A stretch of 64,000 nt of DNA from Glaciihabitans sp. INWT7 (GCF_014217685.1 NZ_CP043653.1:2608419-2672418); one strand, 5' to 3'; shown: positions 41,213 through 50,452, counted from the first letter of the stretch. Notes: generated by a model not told the origin, from the sequence alone. Numbers and translations are program-made.

Positions 41213-42516
41213 CAGATCACCTCGAGTTTCGACAGCCACTTGGTCTGAAGCACCCCGGGGCGGCCGGGAGCGATCATGCGGGCCGGGTAGCCGTGATCCA
41301 TGTTCAGGGGATCCCCGTTGAGCTCCAGCGCGACGAGGGTGAGTTCGTCCTGCGCGAATTCATGGCCCATCTCGGTGACCCGATATCCGCCCGCCTTTTC
41401 GAGGCTGGTGAGCCGCAGGTCTTCATCGGGATGCGCGCCGACCGCGTCGAGCAGGTCGCGGAGGCGCACTCCGCGCCAGGAGGCCATCTGGCTCCAGCCT
41501 TCGACACAGGCGATCGGAAGGTCGACACTGTGCAGCGTCATGGACTCGAGATCCGCGCGGGTGTAGGTCTTGACGACCGAGCCGCGACTCACCGAGAGCG
41601 CCCAGTCTGCGCCGGTGTCGGCATCCGTCACCTGGGCCGCCTTGGCGGTGCGGTTGATCGGCAGATCGTTCGGGCCGACGAAATTCTTTCGCGGGCCGAA
41701 GACGTTGATCGCATCGAGCACCCGGAACGACTGGCCGGCCGTCAGCGCGACGACAGCTGCGGTGGCCACGCCGACCGTGGCCACGAATCCGCGGCGGGAG
41801 ACCCGCGCCTGCTTCGGAGTGTCGACCCGGGGAGGTGCGCTGTCGATCCAGTCGAACAGCCGGCCGGTGAGACCGTCGACGCGGCGAGAGATCGGGCCGA
41901 CGGGTTCCGCAGTCGTGTCCGCGAGTTCGGCAGCGACATCCGCGGGCGTGAGCGGCAGGTCCTCGTCGTCGAGCAGCAGGTTCCCCTCGGAATCGAAACT
42001 GCGGGAACGGGTCCAGTACCGGGAGATCACCGGCAGCTTCACCGCGATGTGGAGGGCGAGCGAGCCGATGATCACGAACGAAAGGGCAAAGTGGGTCTGC
42101 TTGAACGGGAACGGGAACGGGTACCACTGGTAGGTGTTCAGCAGGCCGGTCACGATCTGCACGAGGGACGATGCGACGAAGATGGCGATCGACGCCCGCT
42201 CGAGGAACCCGACGAAGTTCTTGATCGGCGGCGTCTGGAACAACTCGGGGAAGACGACGTAGAGCTTGGCGAGGATGAGCGGGAAGCAGGCGATGCCCGC
42301 GGTGATGTGGATGCCCTGGCTCAGTTGGTAGAGCGTCTGCGGCCGAGTGGGGAACACCATCCACGGCAGCGGCTCCTGCAGAAAGTGGCTGTAGAGCCCG
42401 GTGCCGAAACAGACGAGGAAGGCGATTCCGAGCAGGCGTCCGAGCACGACGGCCATGCGTGGGTTCCTCGACGGCGTCGAGAGAGCCCGCCGGAGTTCGA
42501 GCAGGAGACGGCGCAT
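41212..42516 (-). CDS. cytochrome-b-like / molybdopterin oxidoreductase fusion
   Basis: 434 residues. Four N-terminal helices (about 22-45, 65-90, 108-130, 143-165) contain spaced His residues (YSHF, GIHITAG, LHIAVK) compatible with a b-type cytochrome domain. After a cytoplasmic linker comes a twin-arginine motif VSRRGFVATVG with a fifth hydrophobic segment, then a sulfite-oxidase-type Moco domain with the Cys ligand in PIACVEGWSQMASWRGV and the ending GVLQTKWLSKLEV. It is a fused counterpart to the 35144-36748 protein. Sec-then-Tat insertion is expected. ATG at 42516 starts the operon; the substrate is unknown. Confidence 0.87.
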   Translation of the reverse strand: MRRLLLELRRALSTPSRNPRMAVVLGRLLGIAFLVCFGTGLYSHFLQEPLPWMVFPTRPQTLYQLSQGIHITAGIACFPLILAKLYVVFPELFQTPPIKNFVGFLERASIAIFVASSLVQIVTGLLNTYQWYPFPFPFKQTHFALSFVIIGSLALHIAVKLPVISRYWTRSRSFDSEGNLLLDDEDLPLTPADVAAELADTTAEPVGPISRRVDGLTGRLFDWIDSAPPRVDTPKQARVSRRGFVATVGVATAAVVALTAGQSFRVLDAINVFGPRKNFVGPNDLPINRTAKAAQVTDADTGADWALSVSRGSVVKTYTRADLESMTLHSVDLPIACVEGWSQMASWRGVRLRDLLDAVGAHPDEDLRLTSLEKAGGYRVTEMGHEFAQDELTLVALELNGDPLNMDHGYPARMIAPGRPGVLQTKWLSKLEVI

Positions 42517-42631
42517 TCCCTTATTTGAGCATCCGGATGCCCTCCGCCGCGCCGATCAAACCTTACGGTTCTGAAACGGCACCGGCCGGGCCGCATGGAT
42601 CCGGTGCCCGGTTCGGGCAGGATGAGGGGCG

Positions 42632-44059
42632 ATGAAGATCGCTGCCCCTCCCCGCTCCGCCCTCGTCTCCACAGTGCTGGCCTGCGTCGCCGCCGCGGCA
42701 CTGGCCGCATTGACGGCGTATTCGGTGACGGTTCTCGGATACTTCGACAGCGCCCATCCCACCGCTCTGGTGCTCTGCACTGTCGGCCTCTGGGCGCTCT
42801 TCGCCCTCGCGATCCTCGCGCTTCGCCGCGTGCCGACCCGGCCGGCGATCGCGATCGTGCTCATCGGCTCTGCGCTCATCGGTGGGGCCGCGATGGCCGG
42901 CCCGCCGAACACGAGCACCGACTCGGCCCGGTACGCCTGGGATGGAATCGTGCAGAACGCCGGCATCTCGCCGTACCGCTACGTGCCGGTGGACGATGCA
43001 CTCGGCGACCTGCGCCCGGAATGGTTGTTCCCGGCACCGCTCGAGAACGCGGACGGCACCCATCGCTGCATCGAACCGCGCACCCACAAGACCTCGTCAG
43101 TGCCGAGCGGCATCCCCCTCTGCACGGCGCTCAACCGCTCGAAGGTGCCCACCATCTATCCGGCAGCCGCAGAGATGTTCTTCGCCGGCGTTCGCTTCGT
43201 CACCGGGCCCTCGGCCGAATACTGGCCCCTGCAGCTCACCGGCCTGCTCATGAGCATCGCGATCACGGCGATGCTCATCGTTGCGCTGCGTCGGCGCAAC
43301 CTCGACCCCCGGTGGGCGGCACTCTGGGGATGGAGCCCGATCGTCGCGACCGAGGCCATCACCAACTCGCACATCGACATCCTCGGCACCCTCCTCGCCC
43401 TTGTCGCCACCCTGCTGGTGGCCCGGGGCCTGCGCTTCCGTGGGGGGATCGCGCTCGGCGCCGCGATCGCGGTCAAACTCATCCCCGTGATCGCCGCCCC
43501 CGCTCTGCTCCGCCGTCAGCCATGGAAGGTGATCGTCGCCTCCATCGTCACCTTCGCGGTGCTCTACATCCCCTACGTGCTCTCGACCGGCATCGCCGTG
43601 CTCGGCTACCTGCCGGGGTACCTCTCTGAGGAGGGCTACAACAACGGCAGCCGCTTCACCCTGCTCACCCTCTTCGTGCCGAAGACGGCCTCTCTCGCTG
43701 TGGCGGCCGTGCTGCTGCTGATCACCGCGGTGCTGGTGTGGTGGAAGACGAATCCGGATGCTCCGTGGCTCGGGCAGCTCATCATGATCGGCACCACACT
43801 GCTCATCGTGTCGCCGCGGTACCCCTGGTACGCCCTCTTGCTCGTGCCGTTCATCGCCTTGAGCGGCCGCTGGGAATGGTTCGCCGTGCCTCTTGCTCTC
43901 ACCGTGAGGCTGCTCATCCCCAACCACGGGGTCTCCCAAGTGGCGATCGCCACGGCCATCGTCGTGATCGTGGCGATGGCGCTCTACCGCACCGGCCTCG
44001 AGGGGCGTGCGCGACTCCGCCACCCCGTGAGGCTGCTGCGTGGGGCATCCCGCTCGTAA
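42632..44059 (+). CDS. GT87-like polyprenol-phosphate mannosyltransferase (membrane)
   Basis: 475 residues with ten or more membrane helices. GPPNTSTDSARYAWDGIVQNAGISPY in the first long external loop carries the acidic residues (D-x-x-R-Y-x-W-D) placed like those of GT-C / DUF2029 mannosyltransferases, and WSPIVATEAITNSHIDIL and LIPVIAAPALLRR follow. Such enzymes use polyprenyl-phosphate sugars on the outer face, and the GT2 at 38804 could make the donor. GAGGGGCG precedes ATG 42632. It is followed by a bidirectional-type terminator at 44160. Confidence 0.8.
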   Translation: MKIAAPPRSALVSTVLACVAAAALAALTAYSVTVLGYFDSAHPTALVLCTVGLWALFALAILALRRVPTRPAIAIVLIGSALIGGAAMAGPPNTSTDSARYAWDGIVQNAGISPYRYVPVDDALGDLRPEWLFPAPLENADGTHRCIEPRTHKTSSVPSGIPLCTALNRSKVPTIYPAAAEMFFAGVRFVTGPSAEYWPLQLTGLLMSIAITAMLIVALRRRNLDPRWAALWGWSPIVATEAITNSHIDILGTLLALVATLLVARGLRFRGGIALGAAIAVKLIPVIAAPALLRRQPWKVIVASIVTFAVLYIPYVLSTGIAVLGYLPGYLSEEGYNNGSRFTLLTLFVPKTASLAVAAVLLLITAVLVWWKTNPDAPWLGQLIMIGTTLLIVSPRYPWYALLLVPFIALSGRWEWFAVPLALTVRLLIPNHGVSQVAIATAIVVIVAMALYRTGLEGRARLRHPVRLLRGASRS

Positions 44060-44159
44060 CTCCTCCGGCGGGTTCGGTCCCTCCAGAGGGCCGGATACGA
44101 GTTCGAGTGCCGAGTTTCTTCGACGGTGTTCGGCGGAATGGTCTCGATGGGATTTGGTG

Positions 44160-44184
44160 AAAACCCCGGGATTCCGGGCTTTTT
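44160..44184 (+). terminator. intrinsic terminator
   Basis: AAAACCCCGG pairs with CCGGGCTTTT around a GATT loop (9 of 10 pairs), followed by T residues. It ends the GT87-like gene and overlaps the -35 box of the lipoprotein promoter (44183-44188). Confidence 0.7.
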
Positions 44185-44211
44185 GCCTGGACGTTTGCTG
44201 GGAAATATAAC
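44183..44211 (+). promoter_or_regulatory. sigma-70-type promoter of the lipoprotein gene
   Basis: TTGCCT (44183-44188), a 17 bp spacer and TATAAC (44206-44211) form the best-looking housekeeping promoter in the window. The start site would be near 44218, giving a 5' leader of about 100 bases that contains a CGCTTG/CAAGCG stem (44278-44299) just before the ribosome site. Confidence 0.75.
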
Positions 44212-44318
44212 GGAAAGATAACAGCCGGGGTCATTTCCAAACCCTTTGGCGAGGGGGGCCGAACCAATACCCAGAACCGCTTGTCACCAAGGGCAAGCGA
44301 AAACCTAAGGATCACATC

Positions 44319-44993
44319 ATGCGTAAATTCCAGAAGGCCACAGTCGGAATCATCACCGCCGGACTCCTCGTCGCAGGCCTCGCCGCCTGCTCGAGCACCA
44401 CGAGCAGCGACACCTCCTCCAGCCCGAAGGCCTCCTCGGCTCCCGCCGTGCAGAAGCCGCTTGCCTCCATCCCGAGCCTCACCGGTGTCGACACCGCTGT
44501 GCTCCTCGACGCGGGCTTCGCTTCGGCGCTCACCACCCTCGGCCTCACCCCCGGAACCGTCGGAACCGCGACGCTCACCGACGGCAGCCTGCACTTCCCC
44601 ATCACCGGTGGAAACGTGGACTACTACGACCCGGCCAAGAAGCTCCGCCCGTACGTCCAGGGCACCATCAAGCACGAGGGATCCGGCTTCTCGCTGACCG
44701 CTGGTGACACCACGGTCGAGCTGACCAACTTCACCATCGACCCGGGCAAGTCCCTCCTGTACGGTGACGTCTCGGTCAACGGCACCTCCGCCGCGACCCA
44801 GGTCGACCTGTTCGACCTCTACGGTGGAACCCTCAAGCCGCTCCAGATGGACGGCAACAACGCCATCCTCACCGGCACCACGGTTCACATCTCCGCTGAC
44901 GCCGCCGGCCTGCTGAACAAGACGTTCAACACGGACGCCGTCAAGTCGCAGCTGCTCGTCGGTATCGCGACCATCACGGTCATCGCCAAGTAA
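44319..44993 (+). CDS. lipoprotein with a beta-rich surface domain
   Basis: 224 residues. Lipobox VAGLAAC with Cys at about residue 25, then a Ser/Thr-rich stalk to about residue 45. The mature domain has GTATLTDGSLHFPITGGNVDYYD, RPYVQGTIKHEGSGFSLTAGD and ELTNFTIDPGKSLLYGDVSVNG, a repeated-strand pattern found in many secreted actinobacterial proteins and faintly like HtaA domains. No catalytic motif is seen. Good promoter, AAGGAT ribosome site 7 bases before ATG 44319, strong terminator and codons ending almost all in C/G suggest high expression as a monocistronic unit. Function unknown. Confidence 0.85.
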   Translation: MRKFQKATVGIITAGLLVAGLAACSSTTSSDTSSSPKASSAPAVQKPLASIPSLTGVDTAVLLDAGFASALTTLGLTPGTVGTATLTDGSLHFPITGGNVDYYDPAKKLRPYVQGTIKHEGSGFSLTAGDTTVELTNFTIDPGKSLLYGDVSVNGTSAATQVDLFDLYGGTLKPLQMDGNNAILTGTTVHISADAAGLLNKTFNTDAVKSQLLVGIATITVIAK

Positions 44994-45010
44994 TTACGAT
45001 CTCCTGAAGA

Positions 45011-45041
45011 ATGGCCCGCTGCGCATCGCGCAGCGGGCCAT
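45011..45041. terminator. strong terminator after the lipoprotein gene
   Basis: A perfect 14 bp inverted repeat (ATGGCCCGCTGCGC and its complement) with a 3-base loop, 18 bases after the lipoprotein stop, followed by TTCGG. High stem stability compensates for the lack of a long T-run, as is common in high-GC actinobacteria. Confidence 0.85.
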
Positions 45042-45100
45042 TCGGCGTATGTTTCACACTCGGTGCTCCGCACCCCGACCACTCCAGAGGAGGCTTCCCC

Positions 45101-46657
45101 ATGGCGATTCTCGCTCGCGACTGCGCGACCTATCGCTCCGGACGCCTCATCCGACGGCATCCGGCCGTCGCCCCCGCGGCGATCGGCGGGTTAGCCTTTC
45201 TGCTGTCGGTTGCCTTCTCCTGGGTGCCCTCGGTCTGGTTCGATGAAGCGGCCACCATCTCCGCGACCCAGCGCGGCTGGCCGGAACTGTCGCGGATGCT
45301 CACGCACGTCGACGCCGTCCACGGCCTCTACTACGTGGTGATGCACCTCTGGTTCGATCTGGTCGGCTATTCGCCCTTCGCTCTTCGGCTTCCCAGTGCG
45401 CTTGCCATCGGAGCCGCCGCCGCACTTGTCGTCGTGCTCGTGCGGCGCTTCGCCTCTACCCGTGTCGCCGTGCTCTCGGGAGCGGTCTTCGCGCTCCTGC
45501 CCCGCGTCACCTGGGCGGGTACCGAAGGTCGCTCGTACGCGGTCACCGCCGCACTCGCGGTTGTACTCACCCTGCTGTTCGTCTCGGCCTGGCGCCGGGC
45601 ATCCGCTCCGATTGCCGTGCGGATCGCATGGTGGGCCGCCTACGGGCTTCTCGCCGTGCTCGCAAGCACCACCTTCCTCTACCTCGTCTTCGTCGTGGCG
45701 GCGCACGGGGTCACTGCCGTCTGGACGCGACTGGCCGAGGGCCGGCCGGCACAGCGCTCCCTCATCGGCTGGGTCGTCTCCGCGGGGGCGGCGGCCCTCG
45801 TGGTCGCGCCGCTCGCGTCCGCGGCATCCCGGCAGTCGGCACAGGTCGACTGGATCGCTCCGATCGACGCCGGCACTTTCCACGCCGTCTTCGTCACGCA
45901 GTGGTTCCTCGGCAGTCCACTCCTGGCCGTTCTCGGCTGGGCGCTCATCCTGGTTTCCTGCTTCTCGATGTGGCGGCATCGACGCGATGGCGGGATCGCC
46001 GGCGAGTCATCCCGGCCCAGCCCGACCGCGGCATCCGTATTCCTGCCCTGGCTGATCGTGCCCACCGTCGGACTGCTACTGGCCTCGGTCACGGTGTCGC
46101 CCCTCTACTCACCGCGCTACCTCACCTTCTCCGCTTCCGCCGCCGCCGTTCTGATCTCGATTGCGATCTCGACCCTGCGGCGACGACGTCTGGTCGCCGC
46201 CGTGCTCGTTCTCAGCGCGGCGCTGGCCGCCCCGCAATACCTTCACCAGCGGATGCCCGAAGCCAAGCAGAATTCCTCCTGGAGCGAGGTGGCCGGTTTC
46301 ATCGCCTCCCAACGATCACCCGATGCCGACGTTCCCCAGGCCGTGATCTACGGGCCAGTGCGCCAGCACAAGGCCGCGACCACCCGCGTGATCGCCTACT
46401 CCTACCCCGAGGCTTTCTCGGGGCTGATCGACGTGAAGCTCAAGACCCCCGCGGCCGAGACGGGGCAACTGTGGGAGACTCGATACCCGCTCGACGAGGT
46501 CACCGATCGATTCACCGGGGTGAACACCGTCTGGCTCGTGACGAGCGACAAGCAGGACTGGCGGCCGAGCGTCACCGCGAAGCTCGCGGACCTGGGCTTC
46601 TCCCTCGCCGAGGAACACGCGTTCACCGGCGTGAACGTGCTGCGCTTCGAGCGCTAA
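45101..46657 (+). CDS. GT-C family membrane glycosyltransferase (GT39/ArnT-like)
   Basis: 518 residues with about ten membrane helices and a soluble C-terminal domain (about 400-518). The first external loop has VPSVWFDEAATISATQRGW, the D-E acidic pair of GT-C transferases that use polyprenyl-phosphate sugars. ATG at 45101 follows GAGGAGG; the longer frame from 45011 runs through the terminator hairpin and is rejected. Acceptor unknown, probably a wall glycan, lipid or protein. Confidence 0.83.
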   Translation: MAILARDCATYRSGRLIRRHPAVAPAAIGGLAFLLSVAFSWVPSVWFDEAATISATQRGWPELSRMLTHVDAVHGLYYVVMHLWFDLVGYSPFALRLPSALAIGAAAALVVVLVRRFASTRVAVLSGAVFALLPRVTWAGTEGRSYAVTAALAVVLTLLFVSAWRRASAPIAVRIAWWAAYGLLAVLASTTFLYLVFVVAAHGVTAVWTRLAEGRPAQRSLIGWVVSAGAAALVVAPLASAASRQSAQVDWIAPIDAGTFHAVFVTQWFLGSPLLAVLGWALILVSCFSMWRHRRDGGIAGESSRPSPTAASVFLPWLIVPTVGLLLASVTVSPLYSPRYLTFSASAAAVLISIAISTLRRRRLVAAVLVLSAALAAPQYLHQRMPEAKQNSSWSEVAGFIASQRSPDADVPQAVIYGPVRQHKAATTRVIAYSYPEAFSGLIDVKLKTPAAETGQLWETRYPLDEVTDRFTGVNTVWLVTSDKQDWRPSVTAKLADLGFSLAEEHAFTGVNVLRFER

Positions 46658-46667
46658 CGGCTGCGGT

Positions 46668-47603
46668 TCAGGAGCCGATGAGCCGGGCGCCGTGCACCGG
46701 CCCGGTCGCCCGCACCACCGTCAAGCGAGCGGCGCTGAGGGCGATCTGCAGTTCGAGGGCCGCGTCGAGGTTGGCGGCGAGGAAGGCGACGGTCGGGCCC
46801 GATCCGGAGATCATCCCGGCGAGGGCGCCATTCTCCTCGCCGAGCTCGATGACCGCGGCCAGCCGGGGCTCGAGATGGAGTGCGGGCGCCTGGAGGTCGT
46901 TGTGCAGCACCTCCGCCAGCATGTGCGGATCCCCCGCGCGCAGGGCCTGGAGCACGTTGGCATCGACCTGTGGTTGCGTCGAGGCGGGGAAGATGTCCTG
47001 CGCATGCCGGTCACGGTGGCGATCGAGTTCGCTGTAGACGAGGGGGGTACTCAGGCCGAAGTCCGCGAGCGCCAGAACCCATTGGAAGCTGCCCTTTGCG
47101 AGAGCGGGGCTCAGCTGGTCGCCCCGCCCCGTTCCGATGGCCGTGCCTCCGGTGAACGCGAACGGCACGTCGGAGCCGAGCTGGGTCGCAAGCTCGAGCA
47201 GGTCTTCGCGGGTGAGGTCGGTGCCCCACAGGCTGTCACAAGCGAGAAGGGTGGCTGCGGCATCCGCCGATCCGCCCCCCATGCCCCCGGCGATCGGCAC
47301 GTGCTTCTCGATCTCGAGATGCACGCCTCCCCGATAGCCGGCGCGATGCGCGAGAAGTGTCGCCGCCCTGATCGCCAGGTTGGACCCGTCCGTGGCGAGG
47401 GCGGACGTGTCGATCGGCCCCGTAAACGAGACGGAGAAGTCGTCGGCGGCGGTGGCGCGGATGTCCTCGTAGAGCGACACGGCCTGATAGGCCGTCGCCA
47501 CGTCGTGGTATCCGTCGTCGAGCAGCGCACCGACCTTGAGGAACACGTTTATCTTGCCCGGTGCCCGTGCGTGCACCACCTTCGGAGCGGCCGCGGAGGT
47601 CAT
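46668..47603 (-). CDS. ispE: 4-diphosphocytidyl-2-C-methyl-D-erythritol kinase
   Basis: GHMP kinase of the MEP isoprenoid pathway, 311 residues. N-terminal [17 protein letters not shown]-binding loop [18 protein letters not shown], and C-terminal [12 protein letters not shown] are diagnostic. TAGGTT lies 6 bases before ATG 47603. It follows rsmA on the same strand by 33 bp, the standard bacterial neighbourhood, and may be partly cotranscribed. Confidence 0.96.
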   Translation of the reverse strand: MTSAAAPKVVHARAPGKINVFLKVGALLDDGYHDVATAYQAVSLYEDIRATAADDFSVSFTGPIDTSALATDGSNLAIRAATLLAHRAGYRGGVHLEIEKHVPIAGGMGGGSADAAATLLACDSLWGTDLTREDLLELATQLGSDVPFAFTGGTAIGTGRGDQLSPALAKGSFQWVLALADFGLSTPLVYSELDRHRDRHAQDIFPASTQPQVDANVLQALRAGDPHMLAEVLHNDLQAPALHLEPRLAAVIELGEENGALAGMISGSGPTVAFLAANLDAALELQIALSAARLTVVRATGPVHGARLIGS

Positions 47604-47636
47604 TACTCCAACCTAGCCGAAGCCTCGGAGCCCTCT

Positions 47637-48479
47637 TTACGCACCGGCGGAAACACCGGCGCGTGCCACCGCGAGGAAGTCCGCCACGGTCAGCTCTTCC
47701 CCGCGTGCGGTCGGTGCCACCCCCGCGGCCTCCAGCCGGGCGGACGCCGCGGAGCTGTCCCCCAGCACGACCGCGAGCGACTGCCGCAACATCTTGCGTC
47801 GCTGCTGGAACGCGGCATCCACGAGGGCGAAGGTCGCGAGCCGCTCCGTCTCCGTGCCGGGCAGCTCACCGCGGTCGAACCGCACCAGGATCGAGTCCAC
47901 ATTGGGCACCGGCCAGAACACCTGGCGGCTCACCTGACCGGCGGTGCGCCATTTTCCGTACCAGGCGGCCTTGATGCTGGGGCTGCCGTAGATCTTCGAG
48001 CCCGGGTCCGCGGCGATCCGCTGGCCGACTTCGGCCTGCACCATCACCAGCCCGGTCTGCAGGTGAGGAAAGTGCTCGAGGAAGTGCAGGAGCACCGGAA
48101 CGGAGATGTTGTACGGCAGGTTGGCGACGAGGCTCGTCGGGCGATCGGGCAGCTCGGTGATCGTCATCGCATCCTGGGTGATCACCGTCAACGGAGCACC
48201 GGGCTGCAACTGCTCAACGGTGATCGGAAGTTGTGCCGCGAGACGTGTGTCGATTTCGACGGCCACGACGGATGCCCCGGTCTCGAGCAGTCCGAGGGTG
48301 AGCGAGCCGAGCCCCGGGCCGACCTCCACAACGCTCTGGCCGGAGACGATGCCCGCGGCCCTGACGATGCGGCGAACGGTGTTGGCGTCGATGACGAAGT
48401 TCTGGCCGAGTTTCTTGGTCGGCTGGATGCCGAGCAGCTCGGCGAGGTCGCGGATCTCCGCGGGCCCGAGCAGGCTCAC
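47637..48479 (-). CDS. rsmA: 16S rRNA (adenine1518-N6/adenine1519-N6)-dimethyltransferase
   Basis: KsgA-type methyltransferase that dimethylates two adenines near the 3' end of 16S rRNA, 280 residues. KKLGQNFVIDANTVRRI at the start, SAM site VVEVGPGLGSLTLGLL, and catalytic NLPYNISVPVLLHFL. GTG at 48479 overlaps the tatD stop (GTGA). Confidence 0.96.
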   Translation of the reverse strand: MSLLGPAEIRDLAELLGIQPTKKLGQNFVIDANTVRRIVRAAGIVSGQSVVEVGPGLGSLTLGLLETGASVVAVEIDTRLAAQLPITVEQLQPGAPLTVITQDAMTITELPDRPTSLVANLPYNISVPVLLHFLEHFPHLQTGLVMVQAEVGQRIAADPGSKIYGSPSIKAAWYGKWRTAGQVSRQVFWPVPNVDSILVRFDRGELPGTETERLATFALVDAAFQQRRKMLRQSLAVVLGDSSAASARLEAAGVAPTARGEELTVADFLAVARAGVSAGA

Positions 48480-49444
48480 GCGAGGTCGGACGAGTCGATG
48501 GCCTCGTCGTAGGGCGAGCCGAGGTCCTGGGTGACCGGTTCCGCATCCCACATGCCGTAGACCAGCTCCGTGTTCGAGGTGATCTGGGCGGCGAGCAACG
48601 CGACGTCCGTGCCGAGATGGTCGGCCATGAAACGGAGCGTGGTGGGGATGAGGTACGGAGCGTTGGGGCGCCCGCGGTACGGCACCGGGGTGAGGAAGGG
48701 CGCGTCGGTCTCGATGAGGATCTGGCTGCGCGGGATCGCACTGAGCGCATCGCGGAGGTTGCCGGCGTTCTTGAATGTCACGGTGCCGGCGAAGGACAGA
48801 TACCAGCCGTTGTCGGCGCAGAGCCTCGCCATGTCGGCATCTCCCGAAAAGCAGTGGAACACGGTCTTCTCGGGCGCTCCGTTGCTTCGCAGGGTCGCGA
48901 TCACCTCGGCATGGGCATCCCGGTCGTGGATCTGCATGGCCAGCTCGTGCTTCTTGGCTATGGCGATGTGCGCCTCGAACGAGCGGTACTGCGCGCTGCG
49001 CCCACTCTCCTCCGTGCGGAAGAAGTCGAGCCCGGTCTCCCCCACGGCGCGCACCCGCGGCCGTCCGGCGAGTTCGTCGATCTCCGCGAGAGCCGCATCC
49101 AGCTCCCCCGCGGCCTCGTAGCGGGGAGCCTCGTTGGGGTGGATGGCCACGGCGGCGAGCATCCGCGGCTCACGTGCGGCCATCTCTGCAGACCAGCGCG
49201 AGGTCTCGAGGTCTCCGCCCACCTGCACGACGCCGCGCACGCCGACGCTGGACGCGCGGTCGAGTTGTTCGCGGTAGTCGAGCGCTTCCTCGCCGTCACC
49301 GATCTCGAGGTGGGTGTGATTGTCGTAGACGCCCACAGTGAGCGCGGGAGGCAACGGCGGATAGCTCAGGTCGCGGGTCTTGCCCTGCTCCGACGAGCTG
49401 TCGCGCTGCCGGATCGGGCCGTGGGATTCCTCGAGCGCGGACAT
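48476..49444 (-). CDS. tatD: TatD-family metal-dependent DNase/hydrolase
   Basis: TIM-barrel metal hydrolase, 322 residues. Metal ligands in DNHTHLE, GETGLDFFR (Glu), QIHDRDAHAE (His), FHCFSGD (His) and LIETDAPFL (Asp). About 35 extra N-terminal residues precede the barrel. TAGAAT stands 6 bases before ATG 49444, a near-perfect leaderless promoter box. It heads the tatD–rsmA(–ispE) unit. Confidence 0.94.
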   Translation of the reverse strand: MSALEESHGPIRQRDSSSEQGKTRDLSYPPLPPALTVGVYDNHTHLEIGDGEEALDYREQLDRASSVGVRGVVQVGGDLETSRWSAEMAAREPRMLAAVAIHPNEAPRYEAAGELDAALAEIDELAGRPRVRAVGETGLDFFRTEESGRSAQYRSFEAHIAIAKKHELAMQIHDRDAHAEVIATLRSNGAPEKTVFHCFSGDADMARLCADNGWYLSFAGTVTFKNAGNLRDALSAIPRSQILIETDAPFLTPVPYRGRPNAPYLIPTTLRFMADHLGTDVALLAAQITSNTELVYGMWDAEPVTQDLGSPYDEAIDSSDLA

Positions 49445-49497
49445 CCCCGAATTCTACCCGGCGTGCCCTCCTCCGGCTGGCGGCGGAGCACGAAGGG

Positions 49498-50436
49498 TCA
49501 CACCGAGTCGGCCGTGCTCACCTCGAGAACGATCTTGCCGAGGCCGTGTCCCGCTCCGAGACGCTCATACGCCGCGCGCACCCGTTCGAGCGGATAGCTC
49601 GCATAGACCGGGACTGTCAACTCGCCGTTCGCGACCAAGCGGGCGAGCTCGGTCAGCACCTCCCGCGGCTCGACCGTCGACATGCCGTCGGTCTTCACCC
49701 GGAACTTCTTCTTCGCCGCGAAGTCGATGATCGTGTTGATGCGGTCCTTCGCAACACCCAGCTCGACCGCGACCGCAACGTTGCCGTCGCCGTGCGTATC
49801 GATGAAGGCATCCACCCCGTCCGGCACGATCTTGCGGATGCGGTCGGCCAGCCCCTTTCCGTACGCCACCGGGATCGCGCCGAGACTGCGGAGGAAGGCG
49901 TGGTTCTCCTCACTCGCGGTTGCCACCACGGCGGCTCCGGCGAGCACAGCGAGTTGGGTGGCGATGATCCCGACCCCTCCCGCCGCCCCGGCCACGACCA
50001 CGGTGTCGCCGGAGCGCACATCCACTGCGGCGATGCAGGCTCGCGCGGTGGTGCCGGCGACGAAGAGGCTCGCGGCCTCGTTCCAGCCGACCGCATGAGG
50101 CTTCGGGATGACGCGGCTCGCGTCGATCGTCACGACTTCGGCCTGCGCGTTGCGCCCATCCGAAAAGCCGATGACCTCGTCACCGACGCGCGGGAAGTCG
50201 ACGCCCTCACCCACCGCCGTGACCACGCCCGCGAAGTCGCTGCCCTGGCCTTCGGGGAACTGGGCCGGGAAGGCCTCGTGCATCCGGCCCTCGCGGATCT
50301 GGATCTCCCCCGGGTTGATGGCGGCGGCCACGACCGCGACCTGCACCTCGCGCCGGCCCGGCGCCCGGGCATCCACCTCGACGACCTCGAGCACCTCGGA
50401 GCCGCCGTACCTGCTGAACTTCACGGCTTTGGGCAT
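49498..50436 (-). CDS. NADPH:quinone reductase-like medium-chain dehydrogenase
   Basis: Zinc-independent MDR family oxidoreductase, 312 residues. INPGEIQIREG, FPEGQGSDFAGVVTAVGEGV and the cofactor loop VVAGAAGGVGIIATQLA fit quinone oxidoreductases. The zinc-ligand Cys/His set of alcohol dehydrogenases is missing. GGAGC lies 8 bases before ATG 50436. It is 16 bp downstream of metG on the same strand. Substrate unknown. Confidence 0.88.
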   Translation of the reverse strand: MPKAVKFSRYGGSEVLEVVEVDARAPGRREVQVAVVAAAINPGEIQIREGRMHEAFPAQFPEGQGSDFAGVVTAVGEGVDFPRVGDEVIGFSDGRNAQAEVVTIDASRVIPKPHAVGWNEAASLFVAGTTARACIAAVDVRSGDTVVVAGAAGGVGIIATQLAVLAGAAVVATASEENHAFLRSLGAIPVAYGKGLADRIRKIVPDGVDAFIDTHGDGNVAVAVELGVAKDRINTIIDFAAKKKFRVKTDGMSTVEPREVLTELARLVANGELTVPVYASYPLERVRAAYERLGAGHGLGKIVLEVSTADSV

Positions 50437-50452
50437 GCTGTGCTCCTTGGGG

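Noticed and set aside
45011-45100. Upstream start (45011) for the GT-C glycosyltransferase
   Set aside because: It would translate through the 14 bp terminator hairpin of the preceding gene; ATG 45101 has a strong GAGGAGG ribosome site.
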